DNA from: Planctomycetota bacterium
GTDB lineage: Bacteria; Planctomycetota; J058; JAJDCP01
Direction: 5' to 3'
Length of the DNA stretch: 64,000 bases
NCBI GenBank assembly: GCA_029260765.1
Contig: JAJDCP010000091.1
Coordinates: 95,679 to 159,678 of the forward strand
This document shows positions 8,386-16,750 of the stretch, one piece after another; the stretch's first letter is position 1, and each line of letters opens with the position of its first letter. The notes under the pieces were generated by a model, which saw only the letters and a list, made by a program, of their open reading frames with translations, did not search any database and was not told the DNA's origin. The position numbers and the translations under genes were made by a program.

Positions 8386-9636
8386 TCAGACCTCCAACAG
8401 CAGGCGTTCGGGGTTTTCCACACAGTTCTTGATCGTGACCAGGAAGCCGACCGCTTCCTTGCCGTCGACAATCCTGTGGTCGTAGGAGAGAGCGACGTAC
8501 ATCATCGGCCGGATCTCGACCTTGCCTTCGATGGCCACAGGCCGTGGTTCGATCTTGTGCATACCCAGAATGCCGCTCTGCGGAGGATTGAGAATCGGCG
8601 TGGACATCAACGAGCCATAGGTGCCGCCGTTGGTGACGGTAAAAGTGCCTCCGGTCAGCTCAGAGAGCTGGATCTTGCGCTCGCGTGCCTTGCGGGCATA
8701 GCTGACGATCGAGCTCTCGACGTCAGCGAAGCTCATCGCCTGGACATCGCGCAGCACCGGGACCATCAGCCCGCGGTCGGTGCCGACGGCGATGCCGATG
8801 TCGATGTAGTTGGGGCTGACGACCAGGTCGTCTTCGAGGCGGCTGTTGATCAGCGGGAAGTCTTGCAGCGCCCGCACAGCGGCTTTGACGAAGAAAGACA
8901 TGAAGCCGAGTTTGACGCCGTGGCGCTCGATGAAGGCCTGCTTGTACTGCTTGCGCAGCGCGATCACCCGGCTCATGTCCATCTCATTGAAGGTCGTCAG
9001 CATGGCCGTCGTCTGCGTAACCGACACCAGGCGCTCCGCGATGCGACGCCGCAGCCGGCTCATCGGTTGGCGTTCTTCGGAGCGCCCAGAGGCAGCAGCG
9101 GGCGCAGCCGCCGGTTTGGCTGTGTCCGGAACCGGGGCGGGCGGTTTGCTCGCAGCCGGCGCTGGCTGGCTCGTGGCTGGTGTCTTGCTAGCGATCGCGG
9201 ACTGGGCATCTCCCTTGGTGATGCGTCCGCCCGGGCCGCTGCCCTCGACCTGGCTGAGATCGAGCTGGTTCTCGCTGGCGAGGCGTCGCACGGAGGGCGA
9301 GGTCTTGCCCGAACCAGCCGTGACACCCGCAGCCGGCGAAGCATCGACGGCAGGGATGGGTTCTGCAGGCGGCGCAGGTGATTGCGTCGCCGGTGCCGCG
9401 GCCGTCGTGTCGATCTCGCCGATCACCGCGCCGATCTTGACGGTCTCGCCCTCCGGCACCAGCACCTTCAGAACTCCGGCGACCAGAGCGACGATCTCCT
9501 GGGAGATCTTGTCGGTCTCGACCTCGAACAGGGGCTCATCAACCTGGACATAGCTGCCGTCTGCCTTCAGCCACTTGGAGAGCACTCCCTCGACGATCGA
9601 CTCGCCGACCGAAGGGTATTTGACCTGATAGGACAT
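8386..9636 (-). CDS. odhB: 2-oxoglutarate dehydrogenase E2, dihydrolipoyllysine succinyltransferase
   Basis: This 416-residue E2 protein of the 2-oxoglutarate dehydrogenase complex carries succinyl groups on its lipoyl lysine and passes them to CoA. Domains in order: one lipoyl domain (residues 1-75, lipoylated Lys in VETDKISQEI), an Ala/Pro-rich hinge, the peripheral subunit-binding domain (about 110-145, SPSVRRLASENQLDLSQV...GPGGRITKGD), a second Ala/Pro hinge, and the catalytic domain ending in SYDHRIVDGKEAV, where His and Asp are the catalytic residues. The single lipoyl domain and the length fit SucB-type rather than pyruvate dehydrogenase E2. It sits between odhA (35 bp upstream) and lpd (3 bp downstream). 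Confidence 0.96.
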   Translation of the reverse strand: MSYQVKYPSVGESIVEGVLSKWLKADGSYVQVDEPLFEVETDKISQEIVALVAGVLKVLVPEGETVKIGAVIGEIDTTAAAPATQSPAPPAEPIPAVDASPAAGVTAGSGKTSPSVRRLASENQLDLSQVEGSGPGGRITKGDAQSAIASKTPATSQPAPAASKPPAPVPDTAKPAAAPAAASGRSEERQPMSRLRRRIAERLVSVTQTTAMLTTFNEMDMSRVIALRKQYKQAFIERHGVKLGFMSFFVKAAVRALQDFPLINSRLEDDLVVSPNYIDIGIAVGTDRGLMVPVLRDVQAMSFADVESSIVSYARKARERKIQLSELTGGTFTVTNGGTYGSLMSTPILNPPQSGILGMHKIEPRPVAIEGKVEIRPMMYVALSYDHRIVDGKEAVGFLVTIKNCVENPERLLLEV

Positions 9637-9671
9637 GGTATTTCCTGTTCTGGTGTCTGGAAGTTGTCGGA

Positions 9672-12431
9672 CTAGAGCTTGAAAGCCAGCGAGACCAGGT
9701 CTTTCTGCTCTGCCTTGTGGACGCGAAGAGAGCCTGTGGCCGGACTCGCGGCGGCGTCTCTGCCCGCGTACTCAACCCGCCCGCAGTGCGCGAGGAGATG
9801 GGGTTGCACGCTCAACCAAGCGCCCATGTTCTTCGGCTCCTCTTGCGCCCAGACGAATTTCTTCGCTTCGGGGTAACGCGACAACAGGCCGAAGAGTTGC
9901 TGCTCGGGGAAGGGGTAGACCTGTTCGATGCGGATGATCGCCGTGTCTTTGGACTCGATCTCATCTCGGTGCGCCAACAGATCGTAGTAGACCTTGCCCG
10001 AGCAGAACACCAGCCGCGTGACCTGGGCTGCGGGCTGGCTGCCGTCGTCAAGCAGTTTCTTGAAGACACCATGGGTGAAGTCTTCGATGGGGGACACGCA
10101 ACGCGGATGCCGCAACAAGCTCTTCGGAGACATGATCACCAGAGGTTTGCGCATGTTGCTCCGCACCTGACGCCGCAGGACGTGGAAATACTGCGCGGGC
10201 GTGGTCAGATTACAGACGATGATGTTGTTCTCGGCGCACATGCTCAGGAAGCGCTCAAGCCGTGCGCTGGAGTGTTCCGGACCCTGGCCCTCGTAGCCGT
10301 GAGGCAGCAACAGAACCAGATTCGACCAGCGCTGCCACTTCGACTCGCTGCTGGCGATGAACTGGTCGATGATCACCTGCGCGCCGTTGGCGAAATCGCC
10401 GAATTGTGCCTCCCAGAGGATCAGCATGTTCGGCTCAGCCACCGAGTAGCCGTACTCGAATCCCAGCACCGCTGCTTCAGAGAGCAGGCTGTTGTAGACG
10501 AAGAAACGCGCGCCATCGTGGGCCAGGCTGTCCAGAGACACGTAGGGCTCGGCCGTGACATTGTCGATCAGTACGGCATGCCGGTGGCTGAAGGTGCCCC
10601 GCCTGCAGTCCTGTCCCGACAGCCGCACCCCCGAGCCCTCGAGCACCAGGGAGCCGAATGCAAAGGCCTCGGCGATGGCCCAGTCGACGGCGTCGCGCTC
10701 GAAGACCTGGGCGCGTGCGTCGAGCAGGCGCTGCAGGCGAGGGTGTGGCGTGAAGCCCGCGGGCACGCCCGCGATCGTTTGCACGATCTTCTCGAGCATC
10801 TCCCGGCTCACTCCGGTCTTGAAATCGACCGGCTTGTAGCGGGTGGTGATGCCCTTCCAGACGCCTTGAAAACGGTCTGTCTGGTAGCGCTGGGGCTCGG
10901 CCTTGGCCGCCTCGCGCGCATCGTTGAGGTCGGCTTCGATCTCCCGCGAGATGCCCGCTTGTTCTTCCCGGCTCATCGTGCCTTCGTCGAGCAGTTTCTG
11001 GGAATAGACTGTGTGGATGGACGGATGCCGGTCGATCTCGCGGTAGAAGATCGGCTGGGTGAAACCCGGCTCATCCATCTCATTGTGGCCGTAGCGCCGG
11101 TAGCACCACATGTCGATGACCACGTCTTTGCGGAAGTGTTGGCGGAAGTCGAGAGCTAGCTTGGCGACAAACACGCAGGCTTCGGGATCATCACCGTTGA
11201 CGTGGAAGATCGGGGCATTGACGATCTTGGCGACGTCTGAAGCGTAGTGCGTCGACTTCGCCTCTTCGGGGGAAGTGGTGAAGCCGATCTGGTTGTTGAC
11301 GATCAGGTGGACGGTCCCCCCGGTGGTGTACCCCTCGAGTTGGGACAGATTGAAGGTCTCAGCCACCAGACCTTGTCCGGCCACTGCCGCGTCGCCGTGC
11401 AGCAGCAGGGGAAAGACCTTGCGGCGTTCAGTGTCTTTGCGCTGTCGCTGCTTGGCGCGCACCTTGCCTTCGACCACGGGCCCGACGGCTTCGAGGTGGC
11501 TCGGGTTGGCGGTCAGCGAGATGTGCAGACTCTTGCCCGATGCGTTGATGGCGTCCGCCGAGAAGCCCATGTGGTACTTGACGTCGCCGTCGCCATACAT
11601 CGACTCGGGTACGAAGTTGTCTTCGAACTCACCGAGCAGAAACCGGTAGCTCTTCTTCATCACATGGGCCAACACGTTGAGCCGGCCCCGGTGGGGCATG
11701 CCGATCACGACCTCTTCGAAACCCACCTCCGGTCCGTACTCGACCAGCGCATCCATGATGGGGATCAGCGTCTCGGCGCCCTGCAAGGAGAAGCGCTTCT
11801 GCCCCACGTAGCGGGTGTGCAGGAAGTTCTCGAAATACTCCGCTTCGGTCAGTTTGCGCCAGATCTGCCGTTTCTGGTCGACCGTGTAGTCGGGTTGATT
11901 GCGCACACTCTCCATTCGAGCCTGCAACCAGCGCCGTTCTTCGGTCTCCAGGATGTGCATGTACTCGGCACCCACCGAGCCGCAGTAGGTGTCCTGCATG
12001 ATCGCTACGAGCTCGCGCAGCGGGATCTTTCCACCACCGCTCGTACCGCGCAAGTGGCCGGGGTCGAACTCCTCGTCGAGCATGCTCTCGTCGAGTCCGA
12101 AGTTCTCGAGCGTAAGCCTGGCTGTGTCGCAGGGGTGGAGCCCGAGGGGATCAATCTTGGCTGCCATGTGGCCGAGGTCGCGGTAATGGTAGACCAGCGA
12201 GTCGACCCGTGTCTGATTCAGGCTACTCGGCTCGCTCGGCCTGACGGCGGCCGGCCGGCGCTGCGGGGGTGCAGGCGCGTTGCCGTTGGTGCTGTCCCCA
12301 AGGGCGGTCTGGAATCCGGCGAAGAAGATCTGGTACTCGCGATCGACGGATTGAGGATCTTCGAGCCACTTGCGGTACTCGGTGTCGATGTAGCCGATGC
12401 TGGCGCTGATGTCGAAATTGCTGGGTGGCAT
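9672..12431 (-). CDS. odhA: 2-oxoglutarate dehydrogenase E1 component
   Basis: This 919-residue thiamine-diphosphate E1 enzyme decarboxylates 2-oxoglutarate and transfers the succinyl group to the lipoyl arm of E2, a TCA-cycle step. The N-terminal E2-binding segment is visible (YIDTEYRKWLEDPQSVDREYQIFF). Then come GMPHRGRLNVL, the thiamine-diphosphate site GDAAVAGQGLVAETFNL...VNNQIGFTT, and the transketolase-like C-terminal half (PHGYEGQGPEHSSARLERFL). The ATG at 12431 was chosen over an in-frame start at 12473 because GGGGAG precedes it at good spacing and the homologous N-terminus begins just after. It is the first gene of odhA-odhB-lpd; the promoter should lie in the roughly 430 bp upstream. 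Confidence 0.96.
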   Translation of the reverse strand: MPPSNFDISASIGYIDTEYRKWLEDPQSVDREYQIFFAGFQTALGDSTNGNAPAPPQRRPAAVRPSEPSSLNQTRVDSLVYHYRDLGHMAAKIDPLGLHPCDTARLTLENFGLDESMLDEEFDPGHLRGTSGGGKIPLRELVAIMQDTYCGSVGAEYMHILETEERRWLQARMESVRNQPDYTVDQKRQIWRKLTEAEYFENFLHTRYVGQKRFSLQGAETLIPIMDALVEYGPEVGFEEVVIGMPHRGRLNVLAHVMKKSYRFLLGEFEDNFVPESMYGDGDVKYHMGFSADAINASGKSLHISLTANPSHLEAVGPVVEGKVRAKQRQRKDTERRKVFPLLLHGDAAVAGQGLVAETFNLSQLEGYTTGGTVHLIVNNQIGFTTSPEEAKSTHYASDVAKIVNAPIFHVNGDDPEACVFVAKLALDFRQHFRKDVVIDMWCYRRYGHNEMDEPGFTQPIFYREIDRHPSIHTVYSQKLLDEGTMSREEQAGISREIEADLNDAREAAKAEPQRYQTDRFQGVWKGITTRYKPVDFKTGVSREMLEKIVQTIAGVPAGFTPHPRLQRLLDARAQVFERDAVDWAIAEAFAFGSLVLEGSGVRLSGQDCRRGTFSHRHAVLIDNVTAEPYVSLDSLAHDGARFFVYNSLLSEAAVLGFEYGYSVAEPNMLILWEAQFGDFANGAQVIIDQFIASSESKWQRWSNLVLLLPHGYEGQGPEHSSARLERFLSMCAENNIIVCNLTTPAQYFHVLRRQVRSNMRKPLVIMSPKSLLRHPRCVSPIEDFTHGVFKKLLDDGSQPAAQVTRLVFCSGKVYYDLLAHRDEIESKDTAIIRIEQVYPFPEQQLFGLLSRYPEAKKFVWAQEEPKNMGAWLSVQPHLLAHCGRVEYAGRDAAASPATGSLRVHKAEQKDLVSLAFKL

Positions 12432-12867
12432 GCTACTCCCCGGTGCGCGCGGTGTGCGGACCGGGCGCCGCACAGGTGGGATAGGGGTGGGACCGTTCGC
12501 CGTACTGTAAACCAGCCCATGTCAGCGGTCACGCGCTTTTTCCCGAAACGCTTGCCGCGGCGCGGCACCTCAGTTGTAGATTCTGGACGATTGAGGAGGA
12601 GTCCGGCGGCTGTGCCGTATGACGCAACGCAGAAGAGGCAGTGAGCCTGGCAGCGAGGAGACGGGTGTCCTGCATCCCGCCACACGAGGCCTGGACCGCT
12701 TCCCGCAATGCCTGGGACGAGGAGCGGGGAGGGCCCCTGCCGCAGCCCTAGCGTGGCGCCACATTTTGGCGTTTCGTTCGTCGATGAGACGATTTCGCAG
12801 ATTCTGGTCAACTGCCTGAAGCAGATTCCCGATAAGGCATAGTAGACACCTTGGAGGGGGGGCTGCC
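12432..12867. other. Intergenic stretch upstream of odhA and of the transposase-like gene
   Basis: These 436 bp separate two divergent genes and should contain both promoters. No convincing gene, RNA or repeat was recognised. A ribosome binding site (GGAGG) for the downstream + strand gene lies at its right end. A short + strand frame ending near 12842 has a protein-like look over its last 25 codons but no supported start, so it is not called. Confidence 0.5.
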
Positions 12868-13677
12868 ATGCCGGCCAGCATACGTTTGAAAGTGGGTACC
12901 TACACTCGCTGCGAGTTCACCGCAAAGGAGACGCACTGCCCACTGTGTGGTGGCAAGCTGCGTATCTCCCAGCATGCAGCACATGTTTTCTGGACTTTGA
13001 AGGGCCGGCTGGGAACGATTTCCAAAGAGAAGCGCTGTCTGGCCGCCGATTGTCCCAACCCGAAACTGCGCTATCGGCCTCCAGAACCCAGGGTGATGGC
13101 GATCAGCCACTCCAATCTCGGGCTCGACCTGGTGTTCTATATCGGCGAAAAGCGTCTGTCACAGGGTAGAACCTTCCGTTCTCTGTGGCGAGATATGGAA
13201 GCTCGTGGAATCCGCGTCACGCAGCGCACCTTGCAGAACGCCTTCCATTACTACATGTCGTTGTTCGATCGTGAGCGCAATGAAGAGCCCAAGTTGCGCT
13301 CCCGTATGCAGGGCAACGGGGGTCTGGTCTACGCTCTCGATGCTGTACGCTATGAGCCCAAAGGCCCTGTGTTGTGTGTGCTGCTGGAAGTGTTGACGGG
13401 GGAAGTCTTGCACGCAAAGCGCATCGACAAGATCACCGAGAAGGCGATGCTCGACTTCTATGGGACCGGTAAGGCGTATGCTGACGGGCTGGATCTGCCG
13501 ATCTGGAGCGTCGCCCTTGGAGACCTTCTTTGGGAGATCGAGGCCCTGCGCAAACGCTGCCCGGACCCACGCCGCCTTGAACCACCCCGCGTGAAGAAGG
13601 CCAAGAAGATCGTGCGCTCAGTCAAAGCCCATGCAAAACGAGCGGCCAAACCGCTCGTCTCTTCGACCACTTCCTAG
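12868..13677 (+). pseudogene. Truncated transposase-like Zn-ribbon protein
   Basis: This 269-residue protein resembles the N-terminal half of a DDE-type transposase family with a leading zinc ribbon. Cys pairs C24/C27 and C57/C62 form the ribbon, followed by the helical GLDLVFYIGEKRLSQGRT...GIRVTQRTLQNAF region and a strand LVYALDAVRYEPKGPVLCV, whose Asp (about D158) is where the first catalytic Asp of such enzymes sits. In full-length members (about 450-500 residues, from memory of the family) a second Asp strand and an H-C-x-x-H region follow. Here PIWSVALGDLLWEIEALRKR leads quickly to a Lys-rich tail, so the catalytic core looks deleted. GGAGG precedes the ATG. It may be a dead fragment or a domesticated DNA-binding protein; no terminal inverted repeats were found around it. 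Confidence 0.5.
13638..13658 (-). terminator. Probable intrinsic terminator of the ferredoxin gene
   Basis: A perfect 8-bp stem (ACGAGCGG with CCGCTCGT) closes a 5-base loop. On the minus strand it is followed by TTTTG, 46 bases after the ferredoxin stop. The hairpin overlaps the last codons of the convergent transposase-like gene and could end transcription from both sides. Confidence 0.65.
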
Positions 13678-13703
13678 GTTCTATCAAACGAGCCCCGGTC
13701 TGC

Positions 13704-14060
13704 TCAGGCCTCGCTGGGATCTTCGACTTCCCAGCCCTGTTCGGCTTCCCACTCTTTGATCGCATCGAGGGAACGTGCACCATCGAGTGCCTTCGTGCAC
13801 TCGTTGACCGGCTCGCCTTCTTCCCAGTGCTCGGCGTTGAATTCGGTCCACTTCTCATAAACCTCGGGCACTTCTGCCTCGGGCCAGATCGCCAGGACCG
13901 GGCAGGCGGGGACGCACTGCGCGCAGTCGATGCACTCGTCCGGGTTGATGATCAACATCGCCGGATCTTTGATCTCATAGAAGCAGTCTTCCACCGGGCA
14001 CTCACCAGCACAGTCGGTGTAGCGGCAGTTGACACAACGCTCAGTCACAACGTAAGTCAT
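13704..14060 (-). CDS. fdxA: 7Fe ferredoxin, FdxA type
   Basis: This 118-residue ferredoxin carries a 3Fe-4S and a 4Fe-4S cluster and moves electrons in the cytoplasm. The N-terminus MTYVVTERCVNCRYTDC is the hallmark of the FdxA family, followed by GECPVEDCFYE and the second motif CIDCAQCVPACPV. The acidic C-terminal half (about 60-118) is longer than in the minimal 8Fe ferredoxins, as in other FdxA proteins. The ATG at 14060 follows GGAGAG; a longer frame upstream is not used. It stands alone, with a terminator 46 bases downstream. Its partner enzyme is not in the window. Confidence 0.93.
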   Translation of the reverse strand: MTYVVTERCVNCRYTDCAGECPVEDCFYEIKDPAMLIINPDECIDCAQCVPACPVLAIWPEAEVPEVYEKWTEFNAEHWEEGEPVNECTKALDGARSLDAIKEWEAEQGWEVEDPSEA

Positions 14061-14391
14061 AGTGCTCTCCTCGAAGATTGTCCAGCAGCCAAGGAAAGAC
14101 GCTAGTTGGCTGGTGGCAACGCCATACCAAGCCCAAGACAACCTTTCCTAATCAGCATTTGATAGTCGATCGGACCAGAACAGTCAAGAAAGAACCGGAA
14201 GCGGAATCTCGGAAACCTGCGCTGGGCTGTGACGACATGTCACTTAACTTCTGCGTAGCTCGAAGTCGTTCGCTGCTTGGAGTAGTTCCGTTTTGTGAAT
14301 ACTAGTTTCTCAAAGCTTCGACTGGAGTGGAACCGGAGCCGTCACCCGGGCATAATGGGGCCTCGGGGCGGCAGTCTCCCAGGAGGAAGCG
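14061..14391. other. Intergenic region between divergent ferredoxin and hydrolase genes
   Basis: This 331-bp stretch holds the promoters of two divergent genes and is somewhat less GC-rich than the flanking genes. No gene or clear repeat is seen. A strong AGGAGGAA ribosome binding site (14381-14388) for the hydrolase-like gene is at its right end. Confidence 0.5.
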
Positions 14392-15177
14392 GTGTCAGAT
14401 CTGTTCGTACAGGTCACCGGCCAGGGGCCCGCGGTTGTCCTGCTGCACGGCTTTCCGTTCGGCGGTCGGTCGTTCGCACCGCTACAGGAGCTGCTGGCTC
14501 GCAGCTTTCAGGTCTTCGTGCCAGACCTGGCGGGATTTGGACGTTCGGCGGACGTCGTCGGAGATCTTCGCATCCCTGCGCAGGCAACGCGCATCCATCG
14601 CTGGATGCGCGGCCGCCGTATCCAGCGTGCGGTGTTGCTGGGGCAGGGAGTGGGCGGCAGCATCGCGGCGCGCCTGAAAGTGCGCTATCCGGATTGGGGC
14701 CAGGGCCTGGTGCTGTTGGGGGGGCCCGATGCCGTGCTGCCCCGTGGTCTCGAGTTCCTGCGCGTCCCCCTGATTGGCGAGTTGCGCTCCCTGCTGCTCG
14801 GTCCCGCTGATTGGCGCCGCTTGTTGATTCAGGCGTTGGCGGACAGCAAGCTCTTGCACAGTCTGCAAGAGCTGTTGATCCAGACAGCCATCGAGCATAA
14901 GGAGCATCTCAAGACACTGCTCAAACTCGTGCGCAGCTTGGATCCGGCGGCGTTTGCTGAGCTGGAGTCCGATCTGGCGAGGCACGACGATGTCCACGTT
15001 GTGTGTGGCAAACGAGCCACCTGGTTTGGAGTCGAGCAGGCGACAGCTCTCGCGAAGCGCCTGGCGGCGCCGTTGCACCTGCTCGACGGCACGGGCAGCT
15101 TGCCAGCATTGGAAGCTCCAGAGTTCCTGGCCCAGCTGGTGGCGGAGCTTGCGGCGGGTTCCAGACAGGAGGGGTAG
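14392..15177 (+). CDS. Alpha/beta-hydrolase fold protein lacking the catalytic triad
   Basis: This 261-residue protein follows the epoxide-hydrolase/haloperoxidase-like alpha/beta-hydrolase layout: the oxyanion strand VVLLHGFPFGGRSF, then VFVPDLAGFGRS, the nucleophile elbow region, and a C-terminal LEAPEFLAQLV helix. The elbow reads GQGVGG, with Gly at the Ser/Asp nucleophile position (residue 86). The acid strand reads VVCGKRATWF, with Ala where Asp is normal (about 209). The catalytic His position reads DGTGSLP, with Ser (236) in place of His. All three catalytic residues are therefore missing while the fold signature is kept, which argues for a selected non-enzymatic role or a different chemistry rather than random decay. 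The GTG start has a strong AGGAGGAA ahead of it. No operon partner. Confidence 0.85.
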   Translation: MSDLFVQVTGQGPAVVLLHGFPFGGRSFAPLQELLARSFQVFVPDLAGFGRSADVVGDLRIPAQATRIHRWMRGRRIQRAVLLGQGVGGSIAARLKVRYPDWGQGLVLLGGPDAVLPRGLEFLRVPLIGELRSLLLGPADWRRLLIQALADSKLLHSLQELLIQTAIEHKEHLKTLLKLVRSLDPAAFAELESDLARHDDVHVVCGKRATWFGVEQATALAKRLAAPLHLLDGTGSLPALEAPEFLAQLVAELAAGSRQEG

Positions 15178-15581
15178 GGCGGCGCCGGAGGTCGGGGGAG
15201 CGGCTTGGCGGCCAGAGTTGGGGAGCGGTTCCGGTTCCTGAGCTCCTGAGTATTCGCTCGGGCCTGGTCAGAGCCTTCGAACTGCTGAGAACCGCCTGTA
15301 GCGTCGGTCTATGACCGACGAAGAGACCGGTCCGTACGGGTGAGCCCAGAACCTCTGGATTGAACCGCCGCCTGAGCTGCTTGCGGCGCCGAGCGCGGTT
15401 CCGGTTCCGAGCCCGACCCCCGGCTCCGGGCCCGATCCCGGGCCCGGGCCCGGGCCCGACGGCCGTGGGGAGCGAGGACCAAGTTCGGTGGACCGATTTC
15501 GGAGGCGCGAGGACCGAGTTCGGTGGAGCGAGGACCGAGCAGTCCAGTGGTCTCAGTCAGCACGGACGCGAGAGTCCTTGC
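15178..15581. repeat. Repeat-rich low-complexity intergenic region
   Basis: These 404 bp between convergent genes contain no credible gene. They hold a copy of dispersed repeat B (15255-15317), a run of GGGCCC hexamers at about 15436-15459, and imperfect tandem copies of a 21-bp unit starting gcgaggacc at 15472-15492, 15507-15527 and, partial, 15528-15540. Confidence 0.7.
15255..15317 (-). repeat. Dispersed repeat B, copy 1
   Basis: Read on the minus strand, this stretch contains a CGGTCAtAGACCG hairpin, then GCTACAGGCGGTTCTCAG and AGTTCGAAGGC...GACCAGGC. The same elements occur in the same order at 63815-63904 and, in part, at 58388-58421. It lies in non-coding sequence in all three places. 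Its nature (RNA, mobile remnant or protein-binding site) is unknown. Confidence 0.7.
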
Positions 15582-16472
15582 TCAGACACCGTCCTCGGCA
15601 GCGGGTGCGGGCTCTTCCTGGCTCTGTGCGGTGGGCAACCAGGGCTTGAGCACCAGCGTCCGGGCCTCCAGGCTGCTGGCAGTGGGGGCCTTCAGGCGGA
15701 AGTCCCCTTCGCTGGGGCGGAACGTCGCCCGCGCCGCGTCCGGAAACAAGCCCAGCACGTCGATGTCCCCGTTGGCGGCATCCCAGGCCTCGAGCAGCAG
15801 TTTGCGAAGGTGTGCCGGATCGAGCGGAGGGCGCAGCTCAAGCTCGGCCTTGCGTCCCTCGACCACCATCAACGCCGGTGTGGTCAGCTCGCCATGTTTG
15901 TTCAGGCGGCCGTAGCGGCTGAGTAGTGCCGCGGCGGCCTCGACGCAGACCAGCTGCGCGTGGTCGGGATCGTCGTCCTCCAGCACCGCCCCGCGGATCC
16001 AGGCGAAGCCCCGGGGTTCTTGGGCTGCGGCCTCGGCGAAGATCTTCTCGGCCTGGGAGACGAGGCGCGCTTCGGGTCCGGCCACCACGATCTGCTTAGC
16101 CTGCCAATCGAAATGCGCCACGCTGCCTGGTCCGGCTTTCACCAATGCTGGGGGAGCGAAGCCGATCAGTTGGTCCTCCAGCGCCAGGGCCGTCTCGAGC
16201 CAGAACTCGAAGTCGTCCTGCAGGCTGAGAGTCATCGGTCCGGTCGTGAGCTGGACCAGCATCTCCGGACGTTTGGCGAACAACTGCCCCAGGTCGAATG
16301 CGAACCCCAGACTGGCCTCGAGGTCGGGCATCTGCCACTGCGCCCCATACTCGCGCACCTCAAGCAGGGGAGGCGCCGTCCACGGAAGGCTGGGAGCTGG
16401 TGTTTTCGCTTCTTGGGTGTGCAGAGGACGCCCCTCGTCGCTGCCATGACAGGTCTCTTCGTTGTACCACAA
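15582..16472 (-). CDS. Hypothetical protein
   Basis: This 296-residue protein is not recognised. It is acidic and soluble-looking, with no signal peptide or membrane segment, Leu/Ala-rich helices, and strands such as QIVVAGPEARLVSQAEKIF and PALMVVEGRKAELELRPPL. The pattern is of a mixed alpha/beta fold. The C-terminus is Pro/Glu/Ala-rich. The start is uncertain: the frame opens with a TTG at 16472 and no good ribosome binding site, and a GTG at about 16358 or an ATG at about 16331 are alternatives. It lies next to the MITE-like element on its upstream side, which could supply or disrupt its promoter. Confidence 0.6.
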   Translation of the reverse strand: MWYNEETCHGSDEGRPLHTQEAKTPAPSLPWTAPPLLEVREYGAQWQMPDLEASLGFAFDLGQLFAKRPEMLVQLTTGPMTLSLQDDFEFWLETALALEDQLIGFAPPALVKAGPGSVAHFDWQAKQIVVAGPEARLVSQAEKIFAEAAAQEPRGFAWIRGAVLEDDDPDHAQLVCVEAAAALLSRYGRLNKHGELTTPALMVVEGRKAELELRPPLDPAHLRKLLLEAWDAANGDIDVLGLFPDAARATFRPSEGDFRLKAPTASSLEARTLVLKPWLPTAQSQEEPAPAAEDGV

Positions 16473-16500
16473 ACCGGCCGTCCGCCCTAATGCTTGGGTG

Positions 16501-16661
16501 CTAGTCCGGATCCGTCACCAGGTTAGTCGCGAGGACCCGGATGGCCGCGAGAATTCGGGCTTGAGCAGCGCAGACGCTACGGGGGTATCTTCGAGCAGCG
16601 AGAGTTCGAATTCGCCGGTCAGGCGGGGCCGCAGCAGAAACTGGTGACGGATTCGGGCTAG
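16501..16661. mobile_element. MITE-like palindromic element (repeat A, copy 1)
   Basis: This 161-bp element begins and ends with CTAG and has 21-bp terminal inverted repeats (16501-16521 and 16641-16661) that match at 19 of 21 positions. It encodes no transposase. The interior aligns along its length with 33961-34092, at about 70 percent identity by eye. It lies between an unknown gene and the terminator of the large lipoprotein gene. The structure is that of a miniature inverted-repeat element; no target-site duplication could be defined. Confidence 0.7.
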
Positions 16662-16701
16662 AGCGGGCGCGCGCAGCGGTCGCTGCTGCGTGGCTTCCAT
16701 C

Positions 16702-16729
16702 AAAAAAACGCGGCCACCAGGGCCGCGTT
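16702..16729 (-). terminator. Intrinsic terminator of the large surface lipoprotein gene
   Basis: A perfect 9-bp stem (AACGCGGCC with GGCCGCGTT, loop ACCAG) is followed on the minus strand by a run of T residues. It starts 22 bases after the stop at 16751. Confidence 0.85.
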
Positions 16730-16750
16730 CAGGTCAAGCTCGGACGGGGA

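Noticed and set aside
6886..9381. An 831-codon + strand frame opposite lpd and odhB
   Set aside because: The minus strand encodes complete, conserved E3 and E2 enzymes here; the + frame is their antisense shadow in GC-rich DNA.
13638..13658. Hairpin considered as an insertion-sequence end of the transposase-like gene
   Set aside because: There is no matching inverted copy upstream of the gene, and the T-run on the minus strand fits a ferredoxin terminator better.
14327..14391. A frame starting upstream of the hydrolase GTG, considered as an N-terminal extension
   Set aside because: AGGAGGAA lies directly before the GTG at 14392, and the conserved fold starts there.
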